Notes: generated by a model not told the origin, from the letters alone. 36,800 bases of DNA from Rhodospirillales bacterium (GCA_021775095.1 JAJFII010000111.1:1-36800); one strand, 5' to 3'; positions 15,759-23,783 are shown, numbered from the stretch's first letter. Numbers and translations: made by a program.

Positions 15759-16261
15759 TAGTCATAGGCCTTGTTTATCCGGTCCTGCCTGTCGCGGATC
15801 TTTGGTGACCAGGTTGATTTTATAAAAATAAGGACGGCCCAAATTTCCTCGTCAGAAAGGACCTCTTCAAATGATGGCATATCGCTCTTGTAATTTGCCG
15901 GTGCCAGCGGAGGCGTCAGCCCATGTTTTACGATGCGGAACAATTGTTGATCCGAGTGATGCCATGTATGGCCAGACTCATCATGGGGTGGAGCCGGTAG
16001 TTTTCCATCGTCATTGCGGCTTCTCCAGTTTGCCTGGCCTTCCAGTTTGGTCCCATGGCATGAAGCGCAATTATTCTGATAGATAGATTGCCCCAGAGCG
16101 ACGCGTTTAAGATCATCTGGATTTGCTGAACCTGTCAGCCAGGACGGTGCATACAGTGCCCCGAATGCCCCCCCAACCACGACCGACACCACGGCGAGAA
16201 CCACGATCCTTCGCCGGTTCTGGGAAAACCGGCGAAGCCAGGCAGGATGCGGGTTCAGCAT
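15758..16261 (-). CDS. Membrane-anchored c-type cytochrome with His cluster
   Basis: The start at 16261 gives 167 residues: an anchor helix at about 19-37, the haem site CASCH (65-69) and the probable axial Met128 in SDMPSF. LPAPPHDESGHTWHHS (88-103) closely matches the segment of the terminal cytochrome of the island (9345-9779), so the two are paralogues; the terminal one is predicted to be soluble and this one anchored. Coupling to CcmG by a 1-nt overlap links it with cytochrome maturation. It could pass electrons from the multicopper oxidase or copper proteins to the respiratory chain, or the reverse. Confidence 0.88.
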   Translation of the reverse strand: MLNPHPAWLRRFSQNRRRIVVLAVVSVVVGGAFGALYAPSWLTGSANPDDLKRVALGQSIYQNNCASCHGTKLEGQANWRSRNDDGKLPAPPHDESGHTWHHSDQQLFRIVKHGLTPPLAPANYKSDMPSFEEVLSDEEIWAVLIFIKSTWSPKIRDRQDRINKAYD

Positions 16262-16262
16262 A

Positions 16263-16403
16263 CTAACTGTCCCGGCGTTGCGAAAAGAACAGGTATTTGA
16301 CGAGCGCCGCCACGCCCAGAACCAGTAGGAGAAGGGAGAGAAGACCAATTCCTCCCATAACCCATCCGCCCATCATTCCGCCATCCATCATCTTGTTCAT
16401 CAT
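16263..16403 (-). CDS. 46-residue Met-rich single-pass membrane protein
   Basis: A tiny frame between two cytochrome genes encodes MMNKMMDGGMMGGWVMGG followed by one hydrophobic helix (about 19-40) and a basic end. GGGAG lies 8 nt before the ATG at 16403. An in-frame ATG at 16418 would add five residues. The gene ends 1 nt before the next start codon region and begins 24 nt after the previous stop, so it sits tightly in the operon. Met-Met-x-Gly-Gly repeats are also found in the multicopper oxidase and the 13746 gene, which supports a shared Cu(I) role. It is below normal gene-calling size limits. Confidence 0.75.
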   Translation of the reverse strand: MMNKMMDGGMMGGWVMGGIGLLSLLLLVLGVAALVKYLFFSQRRDS

Positions 16404-16427
16404 CTCAAATTCTCCCATTCCAACTTT

Positions 16428-17135
16428 TCAGCACTTCTCTTTGATAAACGGGCTGATTTCCGACGGAGAGGCGAACACAAGAGAAGCCCGATCACCTCTC
16501 ATACCCGAACCGACCAGAGCGGGTTGCCCTTTCGGTGGGCCTTTGTCCGTCGAATCGGTTTTAAGTCGCAGGTTGAATTCCCAGAATTTATGGGTTTCCC
16601 CGTTCATCATCGTTACGTGGTAGGTGTTCTGGCAAAGCCTGAGCGCCGTCACCCGGTAGTCCGGTGTTGGGTCGGATAGATCCGCAGGGTTTGCACCCGC
16701 GTCAGGTTTAAGGGCGGGTTCACCGCTTACAGGTGAAATGTGTTTCAGATAGGCGATAATATCCTGCCGTTTCGCCTCGTTATTGAGGCCAGGTACCCGC
16801 ATAAACGTACCGGGAATGACGGCGAGAGGGTTCCGCAGCCAGGCATCCAAAGTTTCCGCATTCCAAACGATCTCCGAGTTTACGATGGCTTCGGAGTACC
16901 GACCGAAATGATCAATGGTGCCTGCTTTCTTACCCCAAATATTGGCCAGGCTTGGTCCGGTTTTATGCAGTCTGGGTTCCGCGGAATGACAGGACACACA
17001 GGCCAGAAATTCCCTTTGGCCACGCTCCGGATCACCGGCAGCCTTCGCCTCAGCCGTACCCAGAAAAAGCATGGCGGCAGTGATAACGGTGTAGCGGACA
17101 AGATTGCTTTGCGTTTTCATATTCATCTCTTTCAT
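16428..17135 (-). CDS. Cytochrome c with an uncharacterised Cys-containing C-terminal domain
   Basis: The 235-residue protein has a signal peptide (to about 33), a class I cytochrome domain with CVSCH (46-50), GPSLANIWGKKAG and a Met ligand in GTFMRVPGL, and YLKHI at the end of the haem domain. About 95 residues follow, with two cysteines (LRLCQNTYHV and a terminal KEKC) and FWEFNLRLKTDS, GMRGDRASLVF. I cannot assign this domain. The start codon directly abuts the stop of the multicopper oxidase, so the two are likely made in equal amounts. The cytochrome is the obvious candidate for the oxidase's redox partner. Confidence 0.88.
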   Translation of the reverse strand: MKEMNMKTQSNLVRYTVITAAMLFLGTAEAKAAGDPERGQREFLACVSCHSAEPRLHKTGPSLANIWGKKAGTIDHFGRYSEAIVNSEIVWNAETLDAWLRNPLAVIPGTFMRVPGLNNEAKRQDIIAYLKHISPVSGEPALKPDAGANPADLSDPTPDYRVTALRLCQNTYHVTMMNGETHKFWEFNLRLKTDSTDKGPPKGQPALVGSGMRGDRASLVFASPSEISPFIKEKC

Positions 17136-18557
17136 TTAAGTAACCCGAACGATGCCCATCATTCCCGAAGCCAGGTGTTCTGCGATATGGCAATGAAACA
17201 TCCAGTCACCCGGGTTGTCGGCAACGAAGGCGATATCAACGGATTCTCTTGGTGGAATTAAAACGGTGTCCTGCCATTCACGATACCGGGTGGTTTTCCC
17301 ATTGCGCGCGATTACCCGGAACGAATGGCCATGCAGGTGGATCGGGTGATACCAGGCCGTTTTGTTCCGCAATGTCATGATGTGAGAGCGCCCCAAGGCC
17401 AGCGTTAACAAGGGTGCCATCGCCGGGCCGTCAAACGCCACTCCGTTGATGGTCCACATTTTGCCACCGTTCATCATCCGACCCATCATGCCACCGTCCA
17501 TCATTCCACCGGACATACCGCCCATCATGCCGCCACCGAATTCAACGTCATGACGTTCAGCCCTTTCGATGTCGGGCTCGGGCATGGTGTTCGCCGGCAG
17601 GTGAATAGAGGAAGTCAGGGGCCTTGTCCGGAGCGGGGGTTTATCCAAATAGACAACATTGATCAGCCGATAGGCTTGTGAGGGATAAAACCGGTCGATA
17701 ATCGGAACCGACTGATCAGGCTCTCCGACCATATCAATGATGATGTCTTTCCGCATTGCCGGCCCGAGAATGACCAACCCGGATTGGGGCTCATGGGGGG
17801 GCACAGGTTGACCATCGTAGGCGATGATACGAGGCCGGAGAGTGCCAAAATCAAGCCCGAAGATACGGGCATTGGCCGTGTTGATAAGGCGTAGCCGTAT
17901 ACGTTCCCCGGATCTGACTTCGAAAGTTTCCGGCACCTTGCCGTTAATTGTTACGGTATTGCCCAATCGTCCGGCCATTCCCGCATCCATCGCATTACCG
18001 AAACCACCGGCAACGGCCGCATCAGCCGAGAGACGCCAGTCATCAAGCACCCAGGTCATGTCTCGATCCACCTCGATCGCTTCACGTTCTTCGATAATCA
18101 GTGGACCCGCGAGCCCCCGTTCAATCTGCTCGGCGCTGTTCGTGTGCGGGTGATACCAATAGGTGCCGGCATCAGGGACATCAAAATCGTAGGTGAATGT
18201 TTCACCCGGTGCGATCGGTTTTTGCGTTACATGCGGCACACCATCCATCGCGTGCGGCATTCTTATCCCGTGGGAATGAACTGTCGTTACTTCACCAAGG
18301 CGGTTGGTAACGGTAAACGTCAGGCGATCCCCTTGACGAATTCTGATTTCCGGCCCAGGCACCTGTCCATTATAGGACCATACAACTGTTTCCGGATGCG
18401 GTTCTCCAGCCAGAGCGACCCGCGCCGGTTTTGCAACAAGCGCGGTGTTGGGCTCGCTGATTTGAGCAAGCAAGGGTGAGAGTGGCAACGCCGCAGAAAG
18501 CGAAAGACCCAGTCCCCCTTTCAACATGGTTCGCCGCGAAATAAATGTGCGTGACAT
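17136..18557 (-). CDS. Tat-exported multicopper oxidase (CueO/CopA-like, Met-rich)
   Basis: The 473-residue start at 18557 has GGGGA upstream and a twin-arginine signal (ISRRTMLKGG). Copper ligands are present at all sites: HSHG (94-97), YWYHPHT (H136, H138), HPIHLHGHSF and HCHIAEHLASGMM. A Met-rich insert (GGGMMGGMSGGMMDGGMM and onward) precedes the last domain, as in cuprous oxidases. The likely role is oxidation of Cu(I) in the periplasm. Unusually for CueO-type enzymes, it is followed without a gap by a cytochrome c gene. It may be a laccase-like or nitrite-reductase-like enzyme, but three-domain ligand order supports a multicopper oxidase. Confidence 0.93.
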   Translation of the reverse strand: MSRTFISRRTMLKGGLGLSLSAALPLSPLLAQISEPNTALVAKPARVALAGEPHPETVVWSYNGQVPGPEIRIRQGDRLTFTVTNRLGEVTTVHSHGIRMPHAMDGVPHVTQKPIAPGETFTYDFDVPDAGTYWYHPHTNSAEQIERGLAGPLIIEEREAIEVDRDMTWVLDDWRLSADAAVAGGFGNAMDAGMAGRLGNTVTINGKVPETFEVRSGERIRLRLINTANARIFGLDFGTLRPRIIAYDGQPVPPHEPQSGLVILGPAMRKDIIIDMVGEPDQSVPIIDRFYPSQAYRLINVVYLDKPPLRTRPLTSSIHLPANTMPEPDIERAERHDVEFGGGMMGGMSGGMMDGGMMGRMMNGGKMWTINGVAFDGPAMAPLLTLALGRSHIMTLRNKTAWYHPIHLHGHSFRVIARNGKTTRYREWQDTVLIPPRESVDIAFVADNPGDWMFHCHIAEHLASGMMGIVRVT

Positions 18558-18709
18558 AGGTAAAATTCCCCATAAAGCATCGCTTTGCGACACGCATCCG
18601 TTTCACTTGCAGACACGTATCTTCAAATTACGATCCCGATGCACAGGCTGTGCCGGGTGAGCGAGCATCAATAACGCCTAACGGCGGCTATCCTGCTTCG
18701 TCAAATTGC

Positions 18710-19066
18710 TTAGAGGAAACGTCGGGGAGGGAAAGGGTCGGGAACAACAGATAGCCCCGCCCGGGTGAACGGAAGAGGGAAACCGTGTACTTCCGACTTA
18801 GGTCGGCCAAAGACCGGGGCTTCATAGAGTATCCCCGTGATGCCGACGCAGAATACTGTCGGGCAAAGCAGGTTCTCACCGAACGAGGGCACGCATTCGT
18901 CACAGGCATCAGATGATAAAACATCGGTGCTGCCAGGTTGAGAGATCGGAGCGTTTATATCAGCAGGGATCATATCAGTCATTGCGATCCCCTGAACTGG
19001 TAGGCCGATAACGACTGAAAGCACCAGAAGTGCCGCCCATAGACGCTGAGTTAAAACTCTTTTCAT
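18710..19066 (-). CDS. Small exported Cys-containing protein at the head of the copper island
   Basis: The 118 residues have a signal peptide (MKRVLTQRLWAALLVLSVVIG...) and four cysteines in pairs, SDACDEC and LLCPTVFC, which could form disulfides or bind metal, and a Pro-rich tail (VPDPFPPRRFL). Small proteins of this type with a C-terminal PxPPR pattern occur at copper loci, but I do not know a named family. It is the first gene of the minus-strand cluster, 152 bp before the multicopper oxidase. It could be a copper sensor or chaperone; this is inference. Confidence 0.6.
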   Translation of the reverse strand: MKRVLTQRLWAALLVLSVVIGLPVQGIAMTDMIPADINAPISQPGSTDVLSSDACDECVPSFGENLLCPTVFCVGITGILYEAPVFGRPKSEVHGFPLPFTRAGLSVVPDPFPPRRFL

Positions 19067-19110
19067 GCGTGAGCCATATCAGAGGTCTGTCTCATCTTCA
19101 AGAACTAACC

Positions 19111-19133
19111 GATCAACAAATTGAGATCAACAA
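19111..19133. promoter_or_regulatory. Tandem GATCAACAA direct repeat upstream of the copper island
   Basis: GATCAACAA occurs at 19111-19119 and again at 19125-19133, a 14-bp period, 45 bp before the first start codon of the cluster. Direct repeats of this size are typical of response-regulator or other dimeric activator sites. No match to a known copper box is claimed. Confidence 0.4.
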
Positions 19134-19262
19134 GAGTTAATGACTCAAATGGATAAGCGAATGGTATCCGTCTTTGTGCGTACGGATGTTTATCCGAAGT
19201 GGACCTTTCACGGAATTGTGCTGCTCCTTTTACCGCATTTTATGCAGACAAGGCGTATACAA

Positions 19263-19316
19263 ATGGGAACGAAACCAACAGCAGAAATTAGACAGGAAGT
19301 TGTAAGTGTTGTATAG
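19263..19316 (+). pseudogene. Possible IS3-type transposase N-terminal scrap
   Basis: A frame of 17 residues (MGTKPTAEIRQEVVSVV) looks like the start of an IS3-family OrfA, and frameshifted sequence after it (for example KKLGLSNLLPV) could be a degraded helix-turn-helix. The match is by eye only. The rest of 19134-19515 shows nothing else I can support. Confidence 0.25.
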
Positions 19317-19515
19317 GCCAGACGGGCCTAGCTGGCACTTCTGAAGAAGCTCGGACTTTCCAATCTTTTGCCCGTCGTTAAAGCTGAGTATCAATTGCCG
19401 ATAGGGGAAAATCCGAACTGAATTAATGGTTATCTCGGTCTGAACAATGGTCTTTCGATGGATGAAGCAGGGTATCGTCGAAATAACGGACTTTTAACTG
19501 GCATTCTCCTAGGCT

Positions 19516-19771
19516 CAGGACCCATTAATTTCATGCAATTCTGTTTGTTCGTAAGCTTACGAACACAAGAAAACAAGCGCAAGGACATGCGGGGCCTATT
19601 CGAGCCTTGTTTTCGCACAAGGCGGAAGCTTACGGACAAACCCCGAGGGGCGGGGCGCTTATCTCTCTGGCTTCGTCGAAAAAACTTGAAAACCGTGGGA
19701 TTTCCTGCGTCTTTCCGCCTAACCGATAAGATAAATCGCCTCCGCAGAATGGGTGAAATTAATGGGTCCTG
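19516..19771. mobile_element. 256-bp fold-back (MITE-like) element with 18-bp terminal inverted repeats
   Basis: Perfect inverted repeats CAGGACCCATTAATTTCA (19516-19533 and, inverted, 19754-19771) bound the element. Inside are nested inverted repeats: a 16-bp pair with one mismatch (19543-19558/19626-19641) and a 9-bp pair GAAAACAAG (19569-19577/19606-19614), plus a 20-bp self-palindrome centred on AAGCTT (19546-19565). The whole can fold into one long interrupted hairpin. No transposase is encoded, so a trans-acting enzyme is needed. CCTAG lies just outside on both sides (19508-19512, 19774-19778), a possible target duplication. Its right half recurs at 30151-30292. Confidence 0.75.
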
Positions 19772-19810
19772 TCCCTAGAAGCACGGTCTTTGCGATCAAA
19801 GTATAAATCG

Positions 19811-20017
19811 CTACCTGCCGAAAAAAACCGCGCCGTAGCTGCCAAAAATATTACGCGGAAACGCCAAGGCGCTGTTCTGAGATTGATTATTGGACTGCAA
19901 AAGCGTCGTCTCAACCGCCATATTGGCATTTAACCGGGGGTCAAAAAGTTCATCGCGACACATAATTTGCCGATCCGTTATGGGCAAGGCCTGATTTCTG
20001 AGATAATTTTGTGCCAT
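19811..20017 (-). CDS. Hypothetical 68-residue protein
   Basis: An open frame divergent from the TPR gene, starting with a weak ribosome site. There is no signal, membrane helix or recognised motif; composition is polar with Asn and Gln. It may be real or spurious, and nothing else in 19772-20100 is supported. Confidence 0.22.
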   Translation of the reverse strand: MAQNYLRNQALPITDRQIMCRDELFDPRLNANMAVETTLLQSNNQSQNSALAFPRNIFGSYGAVFFGR

Positions 20018-20100
20018 CGGAATTAACCGTCCTTGTTTTCCCTGTCCGTTCTGTTCGTGGTGTCGGGGTTAACCGAAAACGATGGAGAATTGCTTGACCC

Positions 20101-21789
20101 ATGAATAGGGCCGAAAAGCGTCGCCAGAAGAAACTGACAGAAAAATCCGCCCGGGCAGCAAAACGCCGCCAGGCCATTCCCGTACCTTCGGCGCAATCCC
20201 AATCGCCGACCCTCCAACACATCCTAACCCTTGGTGCGGAGCATCATAAGGCGGGAGACTTGTCTAAGGCCGAAACCCTGTATCGACAAGTTTTGCAGGC
20301 CGATCCCAACCGACCGGACGCCCTCCATCTGCTGGGCGTGGTCGCCCATCAAAAGGGAAACAATGAGGTGGCCGTTGAATTGATTGGAAAAGCCCTAACC
20401 ATCAAACCTGACGACGCCGTGGCCCACAGCAACAGGGGGGCGGCTTTTCGCGTTTTGGGGCAATCGAAAAAAGCTGTCGAGCACTATCGCAAATCGATCG
20501 CCTTAGATCCGGGAAACGCAGGTACATACTTCAACCTGGGTAACGCCCTGAAAAGCCTGGGAGAAAGCGAGGACGCTGTTGTTGCTTACCGCCAGGCCCT
20601 TTCCCTTCGTCCTGATTATTCCGATGCCCATTGTAATTTGGGCAGCGTTCTACAAGCGCAGGGTTTGAGCGCCGAGGCCATCCAATGTTATCAAAATGCC
20701 CTTTCCCTAAAACCGGATTACGCCGAGGCCTCCTACAATATTGGCGTTGCGCTTCAGGAACAGGGAAAACCAAGTGAGGCAATGGCAAGATACCTCGACG
20801 CCATAAATGCCAAGCCGAATTACGCCGAAGCCCATAATAATCTGGGGGCGTTACTGCAACAGCAGGGCAAACGAAATGAGGCGGTCACTCGTTATCGTCA
20901 TGCGATTTCTGTTCAACCGGAAAATGCCGACGCCCATAGTAACTTGGGGGCGATCTTGAACCTGCAGGGCAAATACGACGCCGCCATCGCCAGTTTTACG
21001 GCGGCCATAGACCTTAACCCAAATTTATCAGAGGCCTATTGCGGCCTCGGACTGAGCCACCATTATCTGGGACATTTAGTGGAAGCCAAGCAAGCCTATA
21101 AGTTCTCGGCTGCGCTGAATGGACAACCGGGCCTGGCCCAGGTGGGGCTTCGGCGCTTAGGTTTTGATGAGGGGGAATTGAAAGGACCGGCCGGGCAGGT
21201 TTTTGACAACCAGAAATATAATGAAAAGGCCCATCCAGGATTGCGGATCTGGAACCGACCGGTGGAAAATGCTTTGACCGAAGTTTTGTATCAGCTGCCG
21301 GTTTTAACCCCCGAAGAAGAGATGACATCCGGATTTTCCAAGGACAGGTACAGTTCGGGTATTCGTCGGGGAAATATGAACATCAGCGATAATTACGAAA
21401 TATTAAATTTAGGTAGTCCCGTCATCAAAAATCTGCGTGATGATATGATAAAATCCCTTTCGTCACTGTTGAACGCAGATATCTTTATTTCTGAATCGTT
21501 TTTTAATATTTATCACGCGGGCTCGCAAGCCGCGCCCCATGATCATATATTGGACGGGGTTGATAAAAAACTGGGGTTTTCGTCACAGAAGTTCAGCCTG
21601 ATATATTACGTGGATGCCGGAGATAAAAGGGCAAAAGAACCGGGTATTCTTAAGCTATATAATCCTGATTTTTCGGTTAATCCCGAAGCCGGCGACGTCG
21701 TCTTGTTTCCCAGCAGGACCGTTCACTCTACGTCCTACAGTGGCGAAACCGACCGAATAATCCTTGGCATAAATCTTTATACCTATTAA
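20101..21789 (+). CDS. TPR protein with C-terminal 2OG-Fe(II) oxygenase-like domain
   Basis: The 562-residue protein begins MNRAEKRRQKK, a basic stretch also present in its paralogue at 21802-23589, which fixes both starts. About nine 34-residue TPR repeats follow (to about 345), with consensus A-x-A-H-x-N-L-G. The C-terminal part (about 370-562) has PHDH, LVLFPSRTVHS-like VVLFPSRTVHST and a late Arg (DRIILGINL), consistent with the H-x-D/H...H...R pattern of the 2OG-Fe(II) oxygenase group (TIGR02466/PF13759 type). The substrate is unknown. Its stop is 12 bp from the convergent paralogue's stop. Confidence 0.82.
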   Translation: MNRAEKRRQKKLTEKSARAAKRRQAIPVPSAQSQSPTLQHILTLGAEHHKAGDLSKAETLYRQVLQADPNRPDALHLLGVVAHQKGNNEVAVELIGKALTIKPDDAVAHSNRGAAFRVLGQSKKAVEHYRKSIALDPGNAGTYFNLGNALKSLGESEDAVVAYRQALSLRPDYSDAHCNLGSVLQAQGLSAEAIQCYQNALSLKPDYAEASYNIGVALQEQGKPSEAMARYLDAINAKPNYAEAHNNLGALLQQQGKRNEAVTRYRHAISVQPENADAHSNLGAILNLQGKYDAAIASFTAAIDLNPNLSEAYCGLGLSHHYLGHLVEAKQAYKFSAALNGQPGLAQVGLRRLGFDEGELKGPAGQVFDNQKYNEKAHPGLRIWNRPVENALTEVLYQLPVLTPEEEMTSGFSKDRYSSGIRRGNMNISDNYEILNLGSPVIKNLRDDMIKSLSSLLNADIFISESFFNIYHAGSQAAPHDHILDGVDKKLGFSSQKFSLIYYVDAGDKRAKEPGILKLYNPDFSVNPEAGDVVLFPSRTVHSTSYSGETDRIILGINLYTY

Positions 21790-21801
21790 CCCTGATCGGC
21801 A

Positions 21802-23589
21802 CTAACCGTCTGCGCCAGCCGGCAGTAAATCAAAGGCCACGGATAACCGTTCGCCGTCCGTGGCAAATGGCAAGGTGCGGTGAAACAGCGACGACGGAAA
21901 CAATACAATCTCGCCGCGCTGCGGTTTGTGCAGGTGCGTTGGATGGCCGTCTTTTAACAAGGCGTAGTCATAACCGCGCAGGCCGAACTCGATCGATCCT
22001 TCATCGGGCACCGAGGTTTTTGGCAGATCCAGATAAATAACCCCGCTCAGCCAACCCGACGGGTGGATATGAACGTCCTGATGGCCGTTTTGAAGCAGCC
22101 GCACAAACCAGCCGGTCAGTCTCATCTCGTCGGGCCACCGATCCATCAATAAACAGGGGGTTGCCCGAAACCGGTTGTAATAGGCGGTTAACTCAGCCTT
22201 GACGACCTGTTCGAGTTTGGCCACTCGGGGCGACGGGCTGGCAAACAGATTGCCCTTGGTTTGATATCCGGATTTTGTGGTATTACCCGGCGGCTCCCAG
22301 ACCGCATCGTGTGCCAAAAGCTCGTGCGCCAGCGCCACTAAAAAATCATTGGAATTATCCGTATGATCACCGACCCGCCCCAGATGGATAAATCCCAACG
22401 GATCCGTACAGAAGGGGTAGGGGTTGTCCTGGTCCAGTTGATGCGCGGCAAAGGCACTTATCGCCGCGACCCGAATGTTGCTTCCGTCCGCGGTTGCCAT
22501 GACCCTTAATTGGCGGTTGAAGGTTTCATACTTCTGCAAGTGATACAGGCATTCCAGCGATTTGGCTTTCGAAGACGCAAAACCGGCCAAATCATAACAC
22601 TCAATTGCCGCCTCGAGCTGGCCCAGGTCATACAACACATTGCCGAGGTTGTTGTGGGCGTCCGGGTAATTGGGTTTGAGGTCAAGGGCGTTTTGGTAAT
22701 GGGCCAGCGCCTCGTCGGTTTTGCCCTGCTCTTTGAGCGCCGTTCCCAGGTTGTTGTGGGCCTCGGCAAACTCAGGCTTAAGGGCCAGCGCCTGGCGATA
22801 ACCGGCGATCGCGTCGACGAATTTCCCCTGGTCCTGGTGAACCGTGCCAAGGCTGTTGTGGGCCTCGGCGTGGTCGGGTTTAAGGCCGATGGTTTTTGCA
22901 AAACAGTCCACCGCCTGTTCGAGCTGGCCCAGATTTTTCAACTCATTCCCAAGGTTAAAGTGGGCCTCAGTGAAATCGGGTTTGCTGGCGATGGCTTGGC
23001 GATAACTGGTCAGCGCGCCGTCCCGTTTGCCCAGGTCTTTGAGGGTATTGCCAAGATTGTTGTGGGCCTCCGCATGGTCAGGTTTGAGGGTCAGGATTTT
23101 GCCAAAAGTCGCGGCAGCTTCTTCGAGTTTGCCCTGGTCCTTAAGCAGGTTGCCAAGATTAAAGCTGGCATCAAGAAAGTCAGGTTTGATCGCCAGGGCA
23201 TGGCGATAGTGAAAAGTCGCTTTTTCAAACCTGCCCAAGGCCCTGAGAATGGCACCCAGATTGCTGTGCGCCTCGGCGTAGTCGGGTTTGACGGTGAGCG
23301 CTTTGTCAATGAAATCAACGGCGATGTCGGCCTTGCCGGCTCGATAGGCAACAATTCCCAAAAAATGCAGGGCGACGGGGTGATCCGGGTCGCTGTGCAA
23401 AACCTGGCGGAAAAGCCCCTCGGCCGCCGACAGTTCGCCGGATCCCAGGTGCTGCATGGCCAGGGCTATGGTTTGGCGCTGGGTGGTCGATGAATGATCA
23501 GCCGGCGGGCCGACGGGTTGCCCTCGTTGGGCTGACCTGGCGGCTTTTTCGGCCCGTTTTTTCTGGCGGCGTTTTTCTGCCCGGTTCAT
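21802..23589 (-). CDS. TPR protein with C-terminal 2OG-Fe(II) oxygenase domain (paralogue)
   Basis: The start at 23589 (MNRAEKRRQKK) is chosen by comparison with the paralogue; a longer frame to 23637 has no ribosome site. About nine or ten near-identical TPRs cover residues 40-345, more uniform than in the partner (repeated AEAHNNLG...LKPD). The oxygenase domain carries HIHPSGWLSGVIYLDLP, a second His in PSSLFHRTLPF and the Arg in GERLSVAF, matching metal and 2-oxoglutarate ligands. Homologous domains are linked to glycan or protein hydroxylation, but no function is established. The two genes face each other and probably arose by duplication and inversion. Confidence 0.87.
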   Translation of the reverse strand: MNRAEKRRQKKRAEKAARSAQRGQPVGPPADHSSTTQRQTIALAMQHLGSGELSAAEGLFRQVLHSDPDHPVALHFLGIVAYRAGKADIAVDFIDKALTVKPDYAEAHSNLGAILRALGRFEKATFHYRHALAIKPDFLDASFNLGNLLKDQGKLEEAAATFGKILTLKPDHAEAHNNLGNTLKDLGKRDGALTSYRQAIASKPDFTEAHFNLGNELKNLGQLEQAVDCFAKTIGLKPDHAEAHNSLGTVHQDQGKFVDAIAGYRQALALKPEFAEAHNNLGTALKEQGKTDEALAHYQNALDLKPNYPDAHNNLGNVLYDLGQLEAAIECYDLAGFASSKAKSLECLYHLQKYETFNRQLRVMATADGSNIRVAAISAFAAHQLDQDNPYPFCTDPLGFIHLGRVGDHTDNSNDFLVALAHELLAHDAVWEPPGNTTKSGYQTKGNLFASPSPRVAKLEQVVKAELTAYYNRFRATPCLLMDRWPDEMRLTGWFVRLLQNGHQDVHIHPSGWLSGVIYLDLPKTSVPDEGSIEFGLRGYDYALLKDGHPTHLHKPQRGEIVLFPSSLFHRTLPFATDGERLSVAFDLLPAGADG

Positions 23590-23783
23590 GTCTTTCGCCA
23601 ATTCGTAACGGGTGGATCGCCGACAATCATAATCCAAAGCAACCGCATGAAAAGGATTTATGGTTTCCCCCCGGTCCTATTGCGCAGGTCCTTTATCCGA
23701 CCCTAAATCCGGACCGGCACCTGAATGGCAGGGAATTGAGTACCCCATGGGGAGAACCAACCGGCAATGGGCACGGGATTTGC

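Noticed and set aside
19458-19778. A 106-codon plus-strand open frame covering the fold-back element
   Set aside because: It runs through the terminal and nested inverted repeats, has no recognised motif, and the matching part of the second copy is not open in the same way. It is a by-product of the element.
22500-23400. Regular 102-bp DNA periodicity that could be taken for a tandem repeat or CRISPR-like array
   Set aside because: The period equals 34 codons and is explained by the TPR protein repeats.
22510-23493. A 327-codon plus-strand open frame opposite the TPR array
   Set aside because: It mirrors the regular codon pattern of the TPR repeats on the other strand and encodes a repetitive pseudo-protein; the minus-strand TPR/oxygenase gene is clearly the real one.
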